A stretch of DNA of 64,000 nucleotides from Corynebacterium kroppenstedtii DSM 44385. Lineage in GTDB: Bacteria > Actinomycetota > Actinomycetes > Mycobacteriales > Mycobacteriaceae. Every line of letters starts with the position of its first letter. Position 1 is the stretch's first letter. The notes below the pieces were generated by a model that saw nothing but the letters and a program-made list of their open reading frames with translations, searched no databases and was not told the origin of the DNA. A program made the position numbers and the translations under genes. The stretch spans positions 248,001 to 312,000 of the forward strand of contig NC_012704.1 of NCBI RefSeq assembly GCF_000023145.1. Direction: 5' to 3'. Of this stretch, positions 56,471-64,000 are shown piece by piece.

Positions 56471-56602
56471 GAACTGCCAGAACAAAGGGGTTCTAGCACA
56501 GGGAGAATCCAGCACAAAGAGGACGAGGGCCTCTGGACGCCACCGTTAAGCGGTGAACTACCCCGGCACAACGTGGGGAAAACTGCCGCGGTGGCGATGC
56601 GC

Positions 56603-58104
56603 CTATTTCACGCCATCGAACAGCTTCACAATGGGCTTCGATGCCGCCAGAATGATCAGTCCGATCACCACGCACACCGAGATCATCGTTACGAAATAGA
56701 TCGTGGAATCATGTGCGGATTCCGGGTTGTAAAAGCCAGCCAGCGTACCTGCTAACGCCGTACCCACAGCGGAAGTCAGGTTCCACATCGCCACCATCCG
56801 TGCTGGATACGCACGCGGGGCGAGCTTAGTGGACATCGACAACCCAACCGGAGACAGCAACAACTCCGACACGGTGAAGAGGAACAGCACCACAACAATC
56901 ATGTAGTAGGGCGTCGAATGGTCGGCGTAGCTCACGAAGAAGAGGAACGGAACCAGACCAAGCCCCAACATAATGGCCGACACACCGAACTTCACCGGAG
57001 TAGACGGCTGACGTGTACCAAGGTGATCCCACAGAATCGTGAAGAGTGGCGCTAGAAGAATAATGAAGATCGGGTTAATCGACTGAACCCAAGAGGCCGG
57101 AGTATCCATGAAGCCCCAGCTTAAGTTCAGCTTCTTATCCGCATACATTGCGACCATCGTGAACTGCTGCTGATAGATCGACCAAAACACGCACGCAGCC
57201 AGGAACATCGGAATGAATCCCAGCAAACGATGGCGTTCCGTCCGATTCACCAATGAAGAACGGTACATTTCCTGCCAGAAATAAACCGCGGCAACAATCG
57301 CGATGACCGCAACATACGTCGACAATTGCGAAGTGGGGAAAGCAAAGCAAGTCCCACAATGATGACCGTCAACGCGATAACCCCGCCCCACGACTTCACG
57401 CGTTCATCAGGCCGCAAAGGGTTCGGTGCCTTGGCTCCAGCATTCTGCAATGTGGTCTTCCGCATGAGAATGTACTGAATAAGCCCCAAAGCCATACCAA
57501 CCGCAGCAGCCCCGAAGCCCCAGTGGAACCCCATCTGCTTCCACAGCGCGCCTGTCACCAGAGGGCCGATCAATGCACCGATGTTCACGCCCATGTAGAA
57601 CAGCGAAAACCCGCCGTCGCGTTTGGGATCGCCCTCTTTGTACAGGGTTCCCACCATCGCGGAGTTCGCCGTTTTCAGAGCTCCTGACCCTACCGCAACC
57701 AGGACAAGGCCAATAATCAGACCGGTGAAGCCGGGCAGGAGGGCCAGCGACATGTGCCCCAACATGATGAGCACCGCCGAATAGAACAGTGTCTTTTCCG
57801 CCCCGAGGACACGGTCAGAAATCCACGCGCCACCGATGGAAGCGAGGAACACCGCACCGCCATAAGCGCCGACGATCGACGTCGCCAGGCTTTCGGACAT
57901 GCCCAGCCCGCCGTCGTCGGTGCTGTGGTACAGGTAGAAGAGAACAAGGCCTTGCAGCCCGTAGAAGCTGAAGCGCTCCCACATCTCCACGCCGAAGAGG
58001 TTCGCCAACCCCCAAGGGTGGCCGAAGAATGTTTTGGAGGTGGTTTCGCCGCTTCCAGCATGGGCGGATCCGGTGGATCCTGGGGCCTGGTCGGTATGTG
58101 ACAT
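56603..58104 (-). pseudogene. POT/PTR2-family peptide transporter, frameshifted near 57335-57341
   Basis: Together the two frames encode a complete proton-coupled oligopeptide transporter of about 500 residues. The first frame (from 58104) has the POT signatures FFGHPWGLANLFGVEMWERF and SFYGLQGLVLFYLYHS, then MGVNIGALIGPLVTGALWKQ, and reaches VIALTVIIVGLALLS before leaving frame. The second frame resumes FPTSQLSTYVAVIAIVAAVY and continues through VFWSIYQQQFTMVAMYADKK and LLLSPVGLSMSTKLAP to the stop. One added base in the G4/A3 run at 57335-57341 rejoins them. It would import di- and tripeptides if intact. It stands in the place where condensase genes lie in relatives. Confidence 0.85.
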
Positions 58105-58164
58105 ACAACTATTGAAGCACTCCGCTATTTTTCGCCATGCATAGCGGGGTCATTTATTCATGTG

Positions 58165-58656
58165 TCACTTGTCAGCTTTGCGCTTTTCTTCGGCATCGAT
58201 CAGAGCTTGCCGACGCTCACGTCGCTTGTGTGCGCGTGACGCAGAGAGCCGAGTAAGGCCCCTCCATCCGAGGATAAAAATTGCCGACGTGACCGTCGCC
58301 ACGATGATGAATGACCAGTGCGGGAATTTGCTGTGGTGGAAGCCCCAGATCGTAAGGCCCACGATAACGGCGGGAATCCACACAGTGATACCGAACGGGA
58401 CCACGGTGCCGGCGGGGCGGCGGAGAATGGCCATGACACCGAACCCGGCGGCCGCGCCGAGCAAGAACGGCCAGGCAGTGGCGAGGACACCGCCCCAGCT
58501 GAATGGCAATTCCGGTGAATTGTGTGCGATACGCGCGAGTAGTGCGAAGAGCAGAACCGCGATGATGTCCATCACAGCTGCCTGCACGTAGCTCACCTGC
58601 GTACCGGGTGCGCGGTCCTCGGTGGTCTCGGATCCGTGAGAAGCGGACTGTGACAT
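58165..58656 (-). CDS. DUF3054 family membrane protein
   Basis: This 163-residue protein has four predicted helices: VSYVQAAVMDIIAVLLFALL, then VLATAWPFLLGAAAGFGVMA, then VVPFGITVWIPAVIVGLTIW, then FIIVATVTSAIFILGWRGLT. The early Asp in the first helix, with LLFALLARIAHNS, and the GVLATAWPFLLG segment match DUF3054. The C-terminal tail is highly basic (RAHKRRERRQ). Function is unknown. ATG 58656 has GGAG six bases upstream. It follows the flippase-like gene on the same strand. Confidence 0.8.
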   Translation of the reverse strand: MSQSASHGSETTEDRAPGTQVSYVQAAVMDIIAVLLFALLARIAHNSPELPFSWGGVLATAWPFLLGAAAGFGVMAILRRPAGTVVPFGITVWIPAVIVGLTIWGFHHSKFPHWSFIIVATVTSAIFILGWRGLTRLSASRAHKRRERRQALIDAEEKRKADK

Positions 58657-58775
58657 GATGAACTCCAATCCTTGTTTGCGCCATGATGCAGCGCATATGT
58701 TGTCAGTGTCGTCGATGCTTTATGTGGTTGTTGCCGCGAATTGTGTTGTTATCCGTGTTGTTGCCGCGTTATTCC

Positions 58776-59981
58776 TCAGGATCGCCCCAACATCATCGCG
58801 CGTTTCGGGCCCGCATATTGAATGAGGAAAATGACCCACCCCACCGCGGCCAGGAGAATGAACGAAATCATTCTGAAAATAATGGTGGCAGCAAGCGCGG
58901 TTGCCGACGTCATACCGGTGGCGACGAGGGTGCCGACGATCGTCGCCTCAACGGGCCCCAACCCGCCCGGCGTGACCTGCGCAGTTCCCACAATCTTGGC
59001 AGTCACGAACGCGAGAACAACCGACGCCACATTCGGGTGCGCACCCACCGCCCACAGGCAAACGAGGAGGCAGAGGCAATCGGCCCCCCAGTTCACAGCC
59101 GACCACACGGCCGCCAATGCGAGCTTCGGCAAAGGCAGGTCAACGCTGCTGAGGGTCTTGATGCTCTCGCGCGCTTTGTCGATTCCCATGTTGAGAGGCT
59201 TGCCCCGGTAATGGTTGACCTTTCGCAGGATCTTGACGACGACGCGTTCGACGTGAGACAGGTGCGCCGCCAGCCACTTCACAATGAGTAACACGACGAC
59301 GACCGCGGTGAGAGAGATCACGAGTGTCCACGGGTTTACCTTGGCTCCCAAGAAATAGAACGCGGTGAGGCCATAGAGAGCAAGCACTCCCGACGCGATC
59401 ACACCGGAAATCACCATGTACCAGCTGGCGATCACTGACGATGCTCCCCATTTGTGCTGCTCACGGAAAATCATCGCTAATGAAATAGCAGGACCACCGG
59501 GGAAAGTGGCGGATACGGAGTTCGACGTCAGAGTGAGGGCGTAGACACTGGACCGCTTACACGGAACCCCAGCGCTGCGTAAAAGGACGTACATGAGTTC
59601 GCCCATGGCCAGGATGGATACGCCGATGAACGCGATCCCGACGATGATCCACGTGGTGTTGGCCGACCCGATGTAGCCCAGCCCCTCCGACACGAAGTCG
59701 ATACTTCCCCGGCCGATCATCGTGAGGGCGACGACCACAGCAAGGAAGAACACTAACCGGACAAGAGGGTGGCGCATGAGGGAAAGCGCTCGCCGCCACC
59801 AGGGGAGAGGCTGAACCTTCACGCTTCCAGCGGTGCGGGATCTGCGTGACACTTGTTCCTTGGGGGCGACGGTGGTCTCCGCGGCTGACTGCGCGTAGGC
59901 AAGCACTGTATCTTCAGCGGTGTCCTCTGTACTCGCAGTGGTCTCGGTTTTCCGTCCGGGGGTTCCCGCTTCGATAGTCAT
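58776..59981 (-). CDS. Lysylphosphatidylglycerol synthase-TM / flippase-like membrane protein
   Basis: This protein of about 400 residues has a 65-residue polar N-terminal tail followed by eight or so helices. Family landmarks are TLTSNSVSATFPGGPAISLA and TAKIVGTAQVTPGGLGPVEA (the PxGxGxxE motif), with the final helix pair FRMISFILLAAVGWVIF. It matches the UPF0104 / LPG-synthase transmembrane family, whose members act in lipid flipping or are of unknown function; no aminoacyl-transferase domain is attached. I prefer ATG 59981, with GAGGGAG upstream, over ATG 60011. It overlaps neither the NYN gene nor DUF3054 and is probably in the same transcript. Confidence 0.82.
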   Translation of the reverse strand: MTIEAGTPGRKTETTASTEDTAEDTVLAYAQSAAETTVAPKEQVSRRSRTAGSVKVQPLPWWRRALSLMRHPLVRLVFFLAVVVALTMIGRGSIDFVSEGLGYIGSANTTWIIVGIAFIGVSILAMGELMYVLLRSAGVPCKRSSVYALTLTSNSVSATFPGGPAISLAMIFREQHKWGASSVIASWYMVISGVIASGVLALYGLTAFYFLGAKVNPWTLVISLTAVVVVLLIVKWLAAHLSHVERVVVKILRKVNHYRGKPLNMGIDKARESIKTLSSVDLPLPKLALAAVWSAVNWGADCLCLLVCLWAVGAHPNVASVVLAFVTAKIVGTAQVTPGGLGPVEATIVGTLVATGMTSATALAATIIFRMISFILLAAVGWVIFLIQYAGPKRAMMLGRS

Positions 59982-60000
59982 GGCCTCAACTCCCTCACGA

Positions 60001-60687
60001 CTAGCCGTCATGATGAGACGATTTCACGGAACGGAGGGAGCGGTACGGTTGCAGCCACGCGCCGTCATCGGGGAGGCGGTCGAGGTTCACCCGCGGCAGC
60101 GGTGTGGTGAAGATATCCGGGATGTCTTCGAGGTCGACGAATCGTATCGCCTCGCTCATTACCGCCCAGGTGGCGTGTTCATAAAACCCCAGCACGGCAA
60201 CGTCGATACCCTCGGCGGCTAGTTCCTCCAAGCGTGGTTGAAAATTTCTGCCGTCCGCGCTAGCGACATACACCGAGCGCAGCACCCCCTCGTCGTACCG
60301 ACGGTTGATGTGCGCCAGCATGTCCGGATCGACGTCGGTGTCGTCGAAAAGCTTGGGTTTGGCAAACACCGCGAAACCGAGATTGCGGAGCGCGTCGATC
60401 CACGGGCGGATCGAGTCCGCAGACCCCGGCATGATGTTGGTGAAGACCGTGGCTTCCGGTTCGATCTGCTCGTCGCGGGAAGCGCTGAGCTGGTCAGCCT
60501 CGTTGATCAGCCATTGTCCCAGCGAATCGAAGCGGGGGCGGTAAGCGGAGCTTGGCCTTCCACCGAGAATCGATCCCAGGCCCATGTCGATATTGGGTGC
60601 ATCCCAAATGAGCAGTGCCGACGGTGTCTCGTCGGGTACTGCTGAGTATGAATGGCCCCGGGATGTGGTGTTTGCGTGGTTCGTCAC
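60001..60687 (-). CDS. NYN-domain protein (putative RNase)
   Basis: This 228-residue protein has a PIN-like NYN domain. [20 protein letters not shown] carries the first catalytic Asp, and [20 protein letters not shown] with [15 protein letters not shown] carries further acidic residues. It ends in a basic tail. Members are putative ribonucleases. The GTG at 60687 overlaps the trmB stop by four bases (GTGA) and has GGAGG five bases upstream, so I prefer it over GTG 60699. In mycobacteria and corynebacteria this gene lies next to trmB and near the MmpL3/CmpL1 gene; here no mmpL gene follows. Confidence 0.85.
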   Translation of the reverse strand: MTNHANTTSRGHSYSAVPDETPSALLIWDAPNIDMGLGSILGGRPSSAYRPRFDSLGQWLINEADQLSASRDEQIEPEATVFTNIMPGSADSIRPWIDALRNLGFAVFAKPKLFDDTDVDPDMLAHINRRYDEGVLRSVYVASADGRNFQPRLEELAAEGIDVAVLGFYEHATWAVMSEAIRFVDLEDIPDIFTTPLPRVNLDRLPDDGAWLQPYRSLRSVKSSHHDG

Positions 60688-61436
60688 TTCCGCCTCCACA
60701 AGTATTCCCTGATTGTGTGATCCATGCTAAGCCCACGGTTTTCAAATTTCGTGGTGAGTTGCCGGTCGGTCAGGATGGGGGACTCGTTCCACGGCCAGCC
60801 CTTGTACTCAAGGAGTGGTTCCACGTCGACGCGTTCGTCGATCCATTCGGCATAGTCGGCGTGATCGGTGGCGACGTGGAGCACACCACCGGGTTTGAGC
60901 CGGGATGCAATCAAATGCAGCGTTCCTGACTGGATGATGCGACGTTTGTGATGGCGGGCTTTGGGCCAGGGGTCGGGGAAAAAGACTCGCACCCCTAATA
61001 GCGACTCGGGCGCAATCATACGATGGAGAACTTCGACGCCATCGCCACGAATCATTCTGATATTGGTGAGATCTTCCCGGATGAAGGCGCCGAGCAGTTT
61101 CGCGAGCCCAGGTTTGTAGAGGTCAACCGCGATAACGTTGAAGTCTGGTTCGCGGGATGCCATCGCCACCGTCGACGTCCCCGTCCCCGATCCAATTTCG
61201 AGGATGGTGGGGGCGGACCGGCCGAACCAGCTGTCGGTATCAATAACCGCATCATCGAGGACGCGGCCGTAGGTTGGCCATTTATCGTCCCACAGTTCTT
61301 GCTGACGAGGCGTCAGTGTTCCTCGCCGGAAGCTCACGGTTCCTAGTCGGGGGTAGTCGCGACCGTCATTGACGACGGTTTGCGGGGGCCGACCGTGGGG
61401 GAGCTCACCAATGGGGCCTTCAAGATTCGTGGACAT
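60684..61436 (-). CDS. trmB: tRNA (guanine-N7)-methyltransferase
   Basis: The 250 residues contain the SAM-binding motif [20 protein letters not shown] near residue 78 and [15 protein letters not shown]. The TrmB signature is [20 protein letters not shown], followed by [20 protein letters not shown]. It methylates G46 in the variable loop of tRNAs. It heads a minus-strand operon with the NYN protein (GTGA overlap), the flippase-like protein and DUF3054. The upstream gap to 61689 is the divergent promoter region shared with the unknown plus-strand operon. Confidence 0.95.
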   Translation of the reverse strand: MSTNLEGPIGELPHGRPPQTVVNDGRDYPRLGTVSFRRGTLTPRQQELWDDKWPTYGRVLDDAVIDTDSWFGRSAPTILEIGSGTGTSTVAMASREPDFNVIAVDLYKPGLAKLLGAFIREDLTNIRMIRGDGVEVLHRMIAPESLLGVRVFFPDPWPKARHHKRRIIQSGTLHLIASRLKPGGVLHVATDHADYAEWIDERVDVEPLLEYKGWPWNESPILTDRQLTTKFENRGLSMDHTIREYLWRRK

Positions 61437-61689
61437 CGGGCTTATTTTGCCAGGGAGGCCTATCTTTAATCAATCTTTCGCCGACAGTGTTGCGGGCATC
61501 GTGAGCACTTTTTCTGGGGAGTTGCTCCGAATTGGATGGGGATTGCGTGGGAATAATGTGGGGAATTTTTCTCATTAGGGTTGATCGTGGTGTGGATCCT
61601 GGTCATAATATGGGCGCACACCATTGAGCATTATGCTGCGCCAGGGGATGGGCGCGGCTCATTAATCACTCAGTAATCAGGGGGACTTT

Positions 61690-61908
61690 ATGCAGTCGGG
61701 AATGTCGGTCTCGTCGCTCATCCGTTTTATTCAAATGTCATATCCGCATAGCAATAGCGAGGCCCGACGCTTTTTCGACCACGCTGTAACTCATGTGAAC
61801 TCCCCATCGGAGGTTTCGGACGCATTGGAGCAGAGTGCTGCGGTCGATCCTGCGATGCGTGATCGAATACAAGAGATTATCGACGTTCAGGTGGGTGATG
61901 TTGCGTGA
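61690..61908 (+). CDS. Small hypothetical protein heading an unknown operon
   Basis: The 72 residues, mostly helical in composition, begin MQSGMSVSSLIRFIQMSYPH and end IQEIIDVQVGDVA. No membrane segment or known motif is seen. A weak GGGGA lies upstream of ATG 61690. Its stop overlaps the next start by four bases (GTGA at 61905-61908), which strongly supports that it is a real, translationally coupled gene. Confidence 0.65.
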   Translation: MQSGMSVSSLIRFIQMSYPHSNSEARRFFDHAVTHVNSPSEVSDALEQSAAVDPAMRDRIQEIIDVQVGDVA

Positions 61909-63494
61909 GCGCGCCGGCGATTCCTCAGCAATCATCGTGGACGGGCGTCCCTGCATCGTACGGCAGCGGGCTGAGTGATAAAAGACACGATGAGGGAGAG
62001 CGGCATTTCGTCGTCAGCATTATCGGGCCGGATGTGGCGGCGCTCCCGCGGGTCGCTGGTGTCGTGGAGGCGGCGGTACGTGGTGGTTTCCCTGGTGACC
62101 CCGAGAATGTGACGTGGGAGGTCGCTATTGCCGCTGGTCCCGAGGTACAACCCGATGTGGTTGTGGCGGTGGTGCCTCCCGCAGCGCACGCGATTATTCC
62201 CGCTAAGGACCAGCGCATTCTTGAGGCTGTGCGCCGCGCCGTGGATCACGTTGTGATTCTCTCGACGCCCGATGGAGCGCTTTCTGCAGGTTCGGCGGGC
62301 GCCCTGTTCTTCCCCGGCGATGGCAAGCAGTTGCCACGTGACTGGGAAGGCATCCCGATTTGTTATTCCGATTATGAATTGATGACGGTCTGTCACCGGT
62401 GTGCGAAAGAACTCGTGACATCGTCGGCGTCGTCGGTGTCGTCGGTGTCGTCGACGGTGGCCAGTAATCCGGCCGGTATCCTGGCACGTAATGAGCCCGG
62501 TAACCGAGCAAGTAATCCAGGGAAAAGTGATCTAGCGAGCAATCCCGTAAGCAGTGATATGAATCGCGTGGGGGAGAGTGCTGATCGCACTCCGGCGACT
62601 GATGATGTCACTGAGGATGTGGAAGAGTATTACACGTTGCCGGTTCCGTCATCCGGGGTATCGACGCCGAGCTCGGCGACGACGGCTGTCCTCTCTGATA
62701 TTGGCGTCGTCCGCGTTCCGGAAAGGAAACTCACGTATAACGTGTCGCCACACGTGTTGCTCCCCTCGAGCACCTTGAGAAATTGGCTGCATACGGAGGA
62801 AAAACAACGCCGGGACAGTATGGCTGTGACGAACCAAAATTGCCGGGCGAAGATGGATCGCGCTGTTCAGGATGCGTATCGGTCGGCATCGTCGGCCTGG
62901 CGTTCGTGCCTTGACCCGAAAGAATTGCCCGAGATCATTGATGCCGCGACGGATCAGCTGAATGATGATCGGCCGGCCGGTACTGAACCGGTGCCCTATA
63001 TAGATGTGCCTTTTGATCCTCCGGAAGCGAGCGTGACGGAACGGATCTTGATCATTTCTGTTGGGATCAGCCTGGGGCTCGGCGTGGCTCGAATGGTGGT
63101 GATGCCCCTGGTGGGGACCGCGTTTGGGGTCTCGATCAGCCTGGGGATCGCGTTCGGCTTGTTCTGTGCGATTGTGGTCAGTTATATGCGTCACCAGCAG
63201 CTTCAGAATAATTTTCGACGGGTGGGCGGCGCGGATGCGCTGTCTTTAGCGCGCGATCAGTGGATTGATCATGCACGTCGGGTGACCAGTCATGCGGAGG
63301 AAAAACGAGTGAAACGCCTGCGGTCAGGGGGTTTGCGTACGGTGGCGTTGCAGGAGGCTCTTGCTCATATGGAGATGGCGTCGTCGTCACGCCCGGGCAC
63401 TTCACGTGCTGGTGCTCCGCGGTCGGATTCTCTCCGGCAGGGCACTTCTCGGTCGGGGGTTCCCGGCCGGTCGGCAAATGACGCCATCCGATAA
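61905..63494 (+). CDS. Large membrane protein of unknown function
   Basis: The 529 residues fall in three regions. The N-terminal region has alternating beta strands and helices (VVSIIGPDVAALPRVAGVVE and PDVVVAVVPPAAHAIIPAKD, then DHVVILSTPDGALSAG), like a Rossmann-type domain but without a P-loop. The middle is low-complexity, Ser/Val-rich then Asn/Pro/Ser-rich. A later helical part (NCRAKMDRAVQDAYRSASSA) leads to two adjacent membrane helices (ILIISVGISLGLGVARMVVM and GVSISLGIAFGLFCAIVVSY) and a basic helical tail ending in a Ser/Arg/Gly-rich end. I do not recognise the family. Its start overlaps the 72-residue gene and it is followed by the DxDGDG protein after 19 bases. Confidence 0.7.
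   Translation: MSAPAIPQQSSWTGVPASYGSGLSDKRHDEGERHFVVSIIGPDVAALPRVAGVVEAAVRGGFPGDPENVTWEVAIAAGPEVQPDVVVAVVPPAAHAIIPAKDQRILEAVRRAVDHVVILSTPDGALSAGSAGALFFPGDGKQLPRDWEGIPICYSDYELMTVCHRCAKELVTSSASSVSSVSSTVASNPAGILARNEPGNRASNPGKSDLASNPVSSDMNRVGESADRTPATDDVTEDVEEYYTLPVPSSGVSTPSSATTAVLSDIGVVRVPERKLTYNVSPHVLLPSSTLRNWLHTEEKQRRDSMAVTNQNCRAKMDRAVQDAYRSASSAWRSCLDPKELPEIIDAATDQLNDDRPAGTEPVPYIDVPFDPPEASVTERILIISVGISLGLGVARMVVMPLVGTAFGVSISLGIAFGLFCAIVVSYMRHQQLQNNFRRVGGADALSLARDQWIDHARRVTSHAEEKRVKRLRSGGLRTVALQEALAHMEMASSSRPGTSRAGAPRSDSLRQGTSRSGVPGRSANDAIR
62421..62456 (+). repeat. TCGTCGGTG-type microsatellite in coding sequence
   Basis: About four tandem copies of a nine-base unit (TCGTCGGYG), encoding SSASSVSSVSS. 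Copy-number change would keep the frame. It lies in the low-complexity linker of the 529-residue protein. Confidence 0.75.
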
Positions 63495-63513
63495 GTAGCG
63501 AGAGGCGACGGAC

Positions 63514-64000
63514 ATGTCGGATGCATTTTTCTTATTTGACGACGACGAGATGTTGGTCGACTGGTGGGGTGGCCACTCGACGGTCGGGCCCCCGTCGGCG
63601 TCGGCGCTCTGTGGCTTGACGGACTGTGAAACGGGCCCACCGGGGGTATCGGGGCTGACGTTGTCGCTCGAGGGAAGCTTCTATGACCTGGGGGATGCCC
63701 GGCTTGATGCTGATGGCGACGGAACCAGTGACTCGGTGACGCTTTCTGACGATGATGGCTTGACGGTGTACACCGACTCCGATGGCGATGGCATGGTCGA
63801 CCGGGTGACGACCGTCCGGTTTGATGGGGGATATGCCTCGTGGGCGATGAGTTCCGGCGGTGAGCTGGATGAGGGGCGTGCTGCTCAGGAGCACAATATT
63901 GGGGGTACTCAGGGACACAATCTTGAAAGAAGAACGTCGGCACGCGGGCCCCATAACTCCAGCAATGAAATTTCTTATCAAGTACATTCATTGGGTGGGG
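63514..64000 (+). CDS. DxDGDG-repeat protein, DUF6802-like, 5' part
   Basis: The frame is open from ATG 63514 to the window end (162 codons), preceded by a GAGG-type site. The sequence has calcium-binding-like acidic repeats: RLDADGDGTSDSVTLSDDDG, then VYTDSDGDGMVDRVTTVRFD, followed by GGYASWAMSSGG. These DxDGDGxxD units with intervening beta strands resemble actinobacterial DUF6802-type proteins. No signal peptide is seen at the N-terminus (MSDAFFLFDDDEMLVDWWGG). It is third in an operon of unknown function that starts at 61690. Role unknown. Confidence 0.72.
   Translation, partial: MSDAFFLFDDDEMLVDWWGGHSTVGPPSASALCGLTDCETGPPGVSGLTLSLEGSFYDLGDARLDADGDGTSDSVTLSDDDGLTVYTDSDGDGMVDRVTTVRFDGGYASWAMSSGGELDEGRAAQEHNIGGTQGHNLERRTSARGPHNSSNEISYQVHSLGG

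Overview
The window looks like the chromosome of a lipophilic Corynebacterium. The evidence is an arabinogalactan cluster (glf, glfT2, a PAP2 phosphatase and a UbiA-type phosphoribosyltransferase), antigen-85-type mycolyltransferases with LGFP repeats, a Culp6-type cutinase, a DUF3054 protein, and the serS / trmB surroundings typical of the genus. The loci for mycolate condensation (fadD32-pks13-accD4), mycolate export (cmpL1/mmpL3) and aftB are all absent from the places where they normally sit. This fits a mycolate-less species such as C. kroppenstedtii. The species guess is inference, not a database result.

Layout. 1-3.5 kb holds the end of guaB3, tyrA, the tadA pair, a small charged helical protein and tRNA-Ser(CGA). 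3.5-11.1 kb is an accessory-looking locus with an MFS exporter, a GT1 glycosyltransferase and three condensation/PapA-type acyltransferase genes, two of which carry -1 frameshifts at homopolymers. 11.5-18 kb is housekeeping: gamma-carbonic-anhydrase-like protein, SDR, class III aminotransferase, a minimal zinc protease, a septum-formation protein and serS. 18-28 kb is a lipid and glycerol block: secreted monoacylglycerol-lipase-like protein, glpD-glpF-glpK, a PlsC-HAD fusion and a second HAD phosphatase.

28-35 kb is a galactose operon (aldose epimerase, sodium:sugar symporter, small membrane protein, galT, galK) running straight into glf. 35-41 kb is a choline-to-betaine module (betA divergent from betT-betB). 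41-45 kb holds a NagE-type PTS permease and a decayed alpha/beta hydrolase. 45-54 kb is the arabinogalactan/mycolyltransferase cluster. 54-58 kb, where the condensase genes are expected, instead has a repeat-containing secreted protein and a frameshifted POT peptide transporter. 58-64 kb has DUF3054, a flippase-like protein, a NYN protein, trmB and a three-gene operon of unknown function.

How it fits together. Lipase plus GlpF/GlpK/GlpD and PlsC suggest use of host glycerides. Imported galactose could feed UDP-galactose and, through Glf and GlfT2, the galactan; galE is not in the window. The glycosyltransferase, acyltransferases and exporter at 3.5-11 kb could make and export an acylated glycoside. 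Whether such a product takes the place of mycolates in the envelope is speculation, but it can be tested. At least four genes show apparent single-base losses in short homopolymers, so sequencing error must be separated from real gene decay before these genes are called dead.
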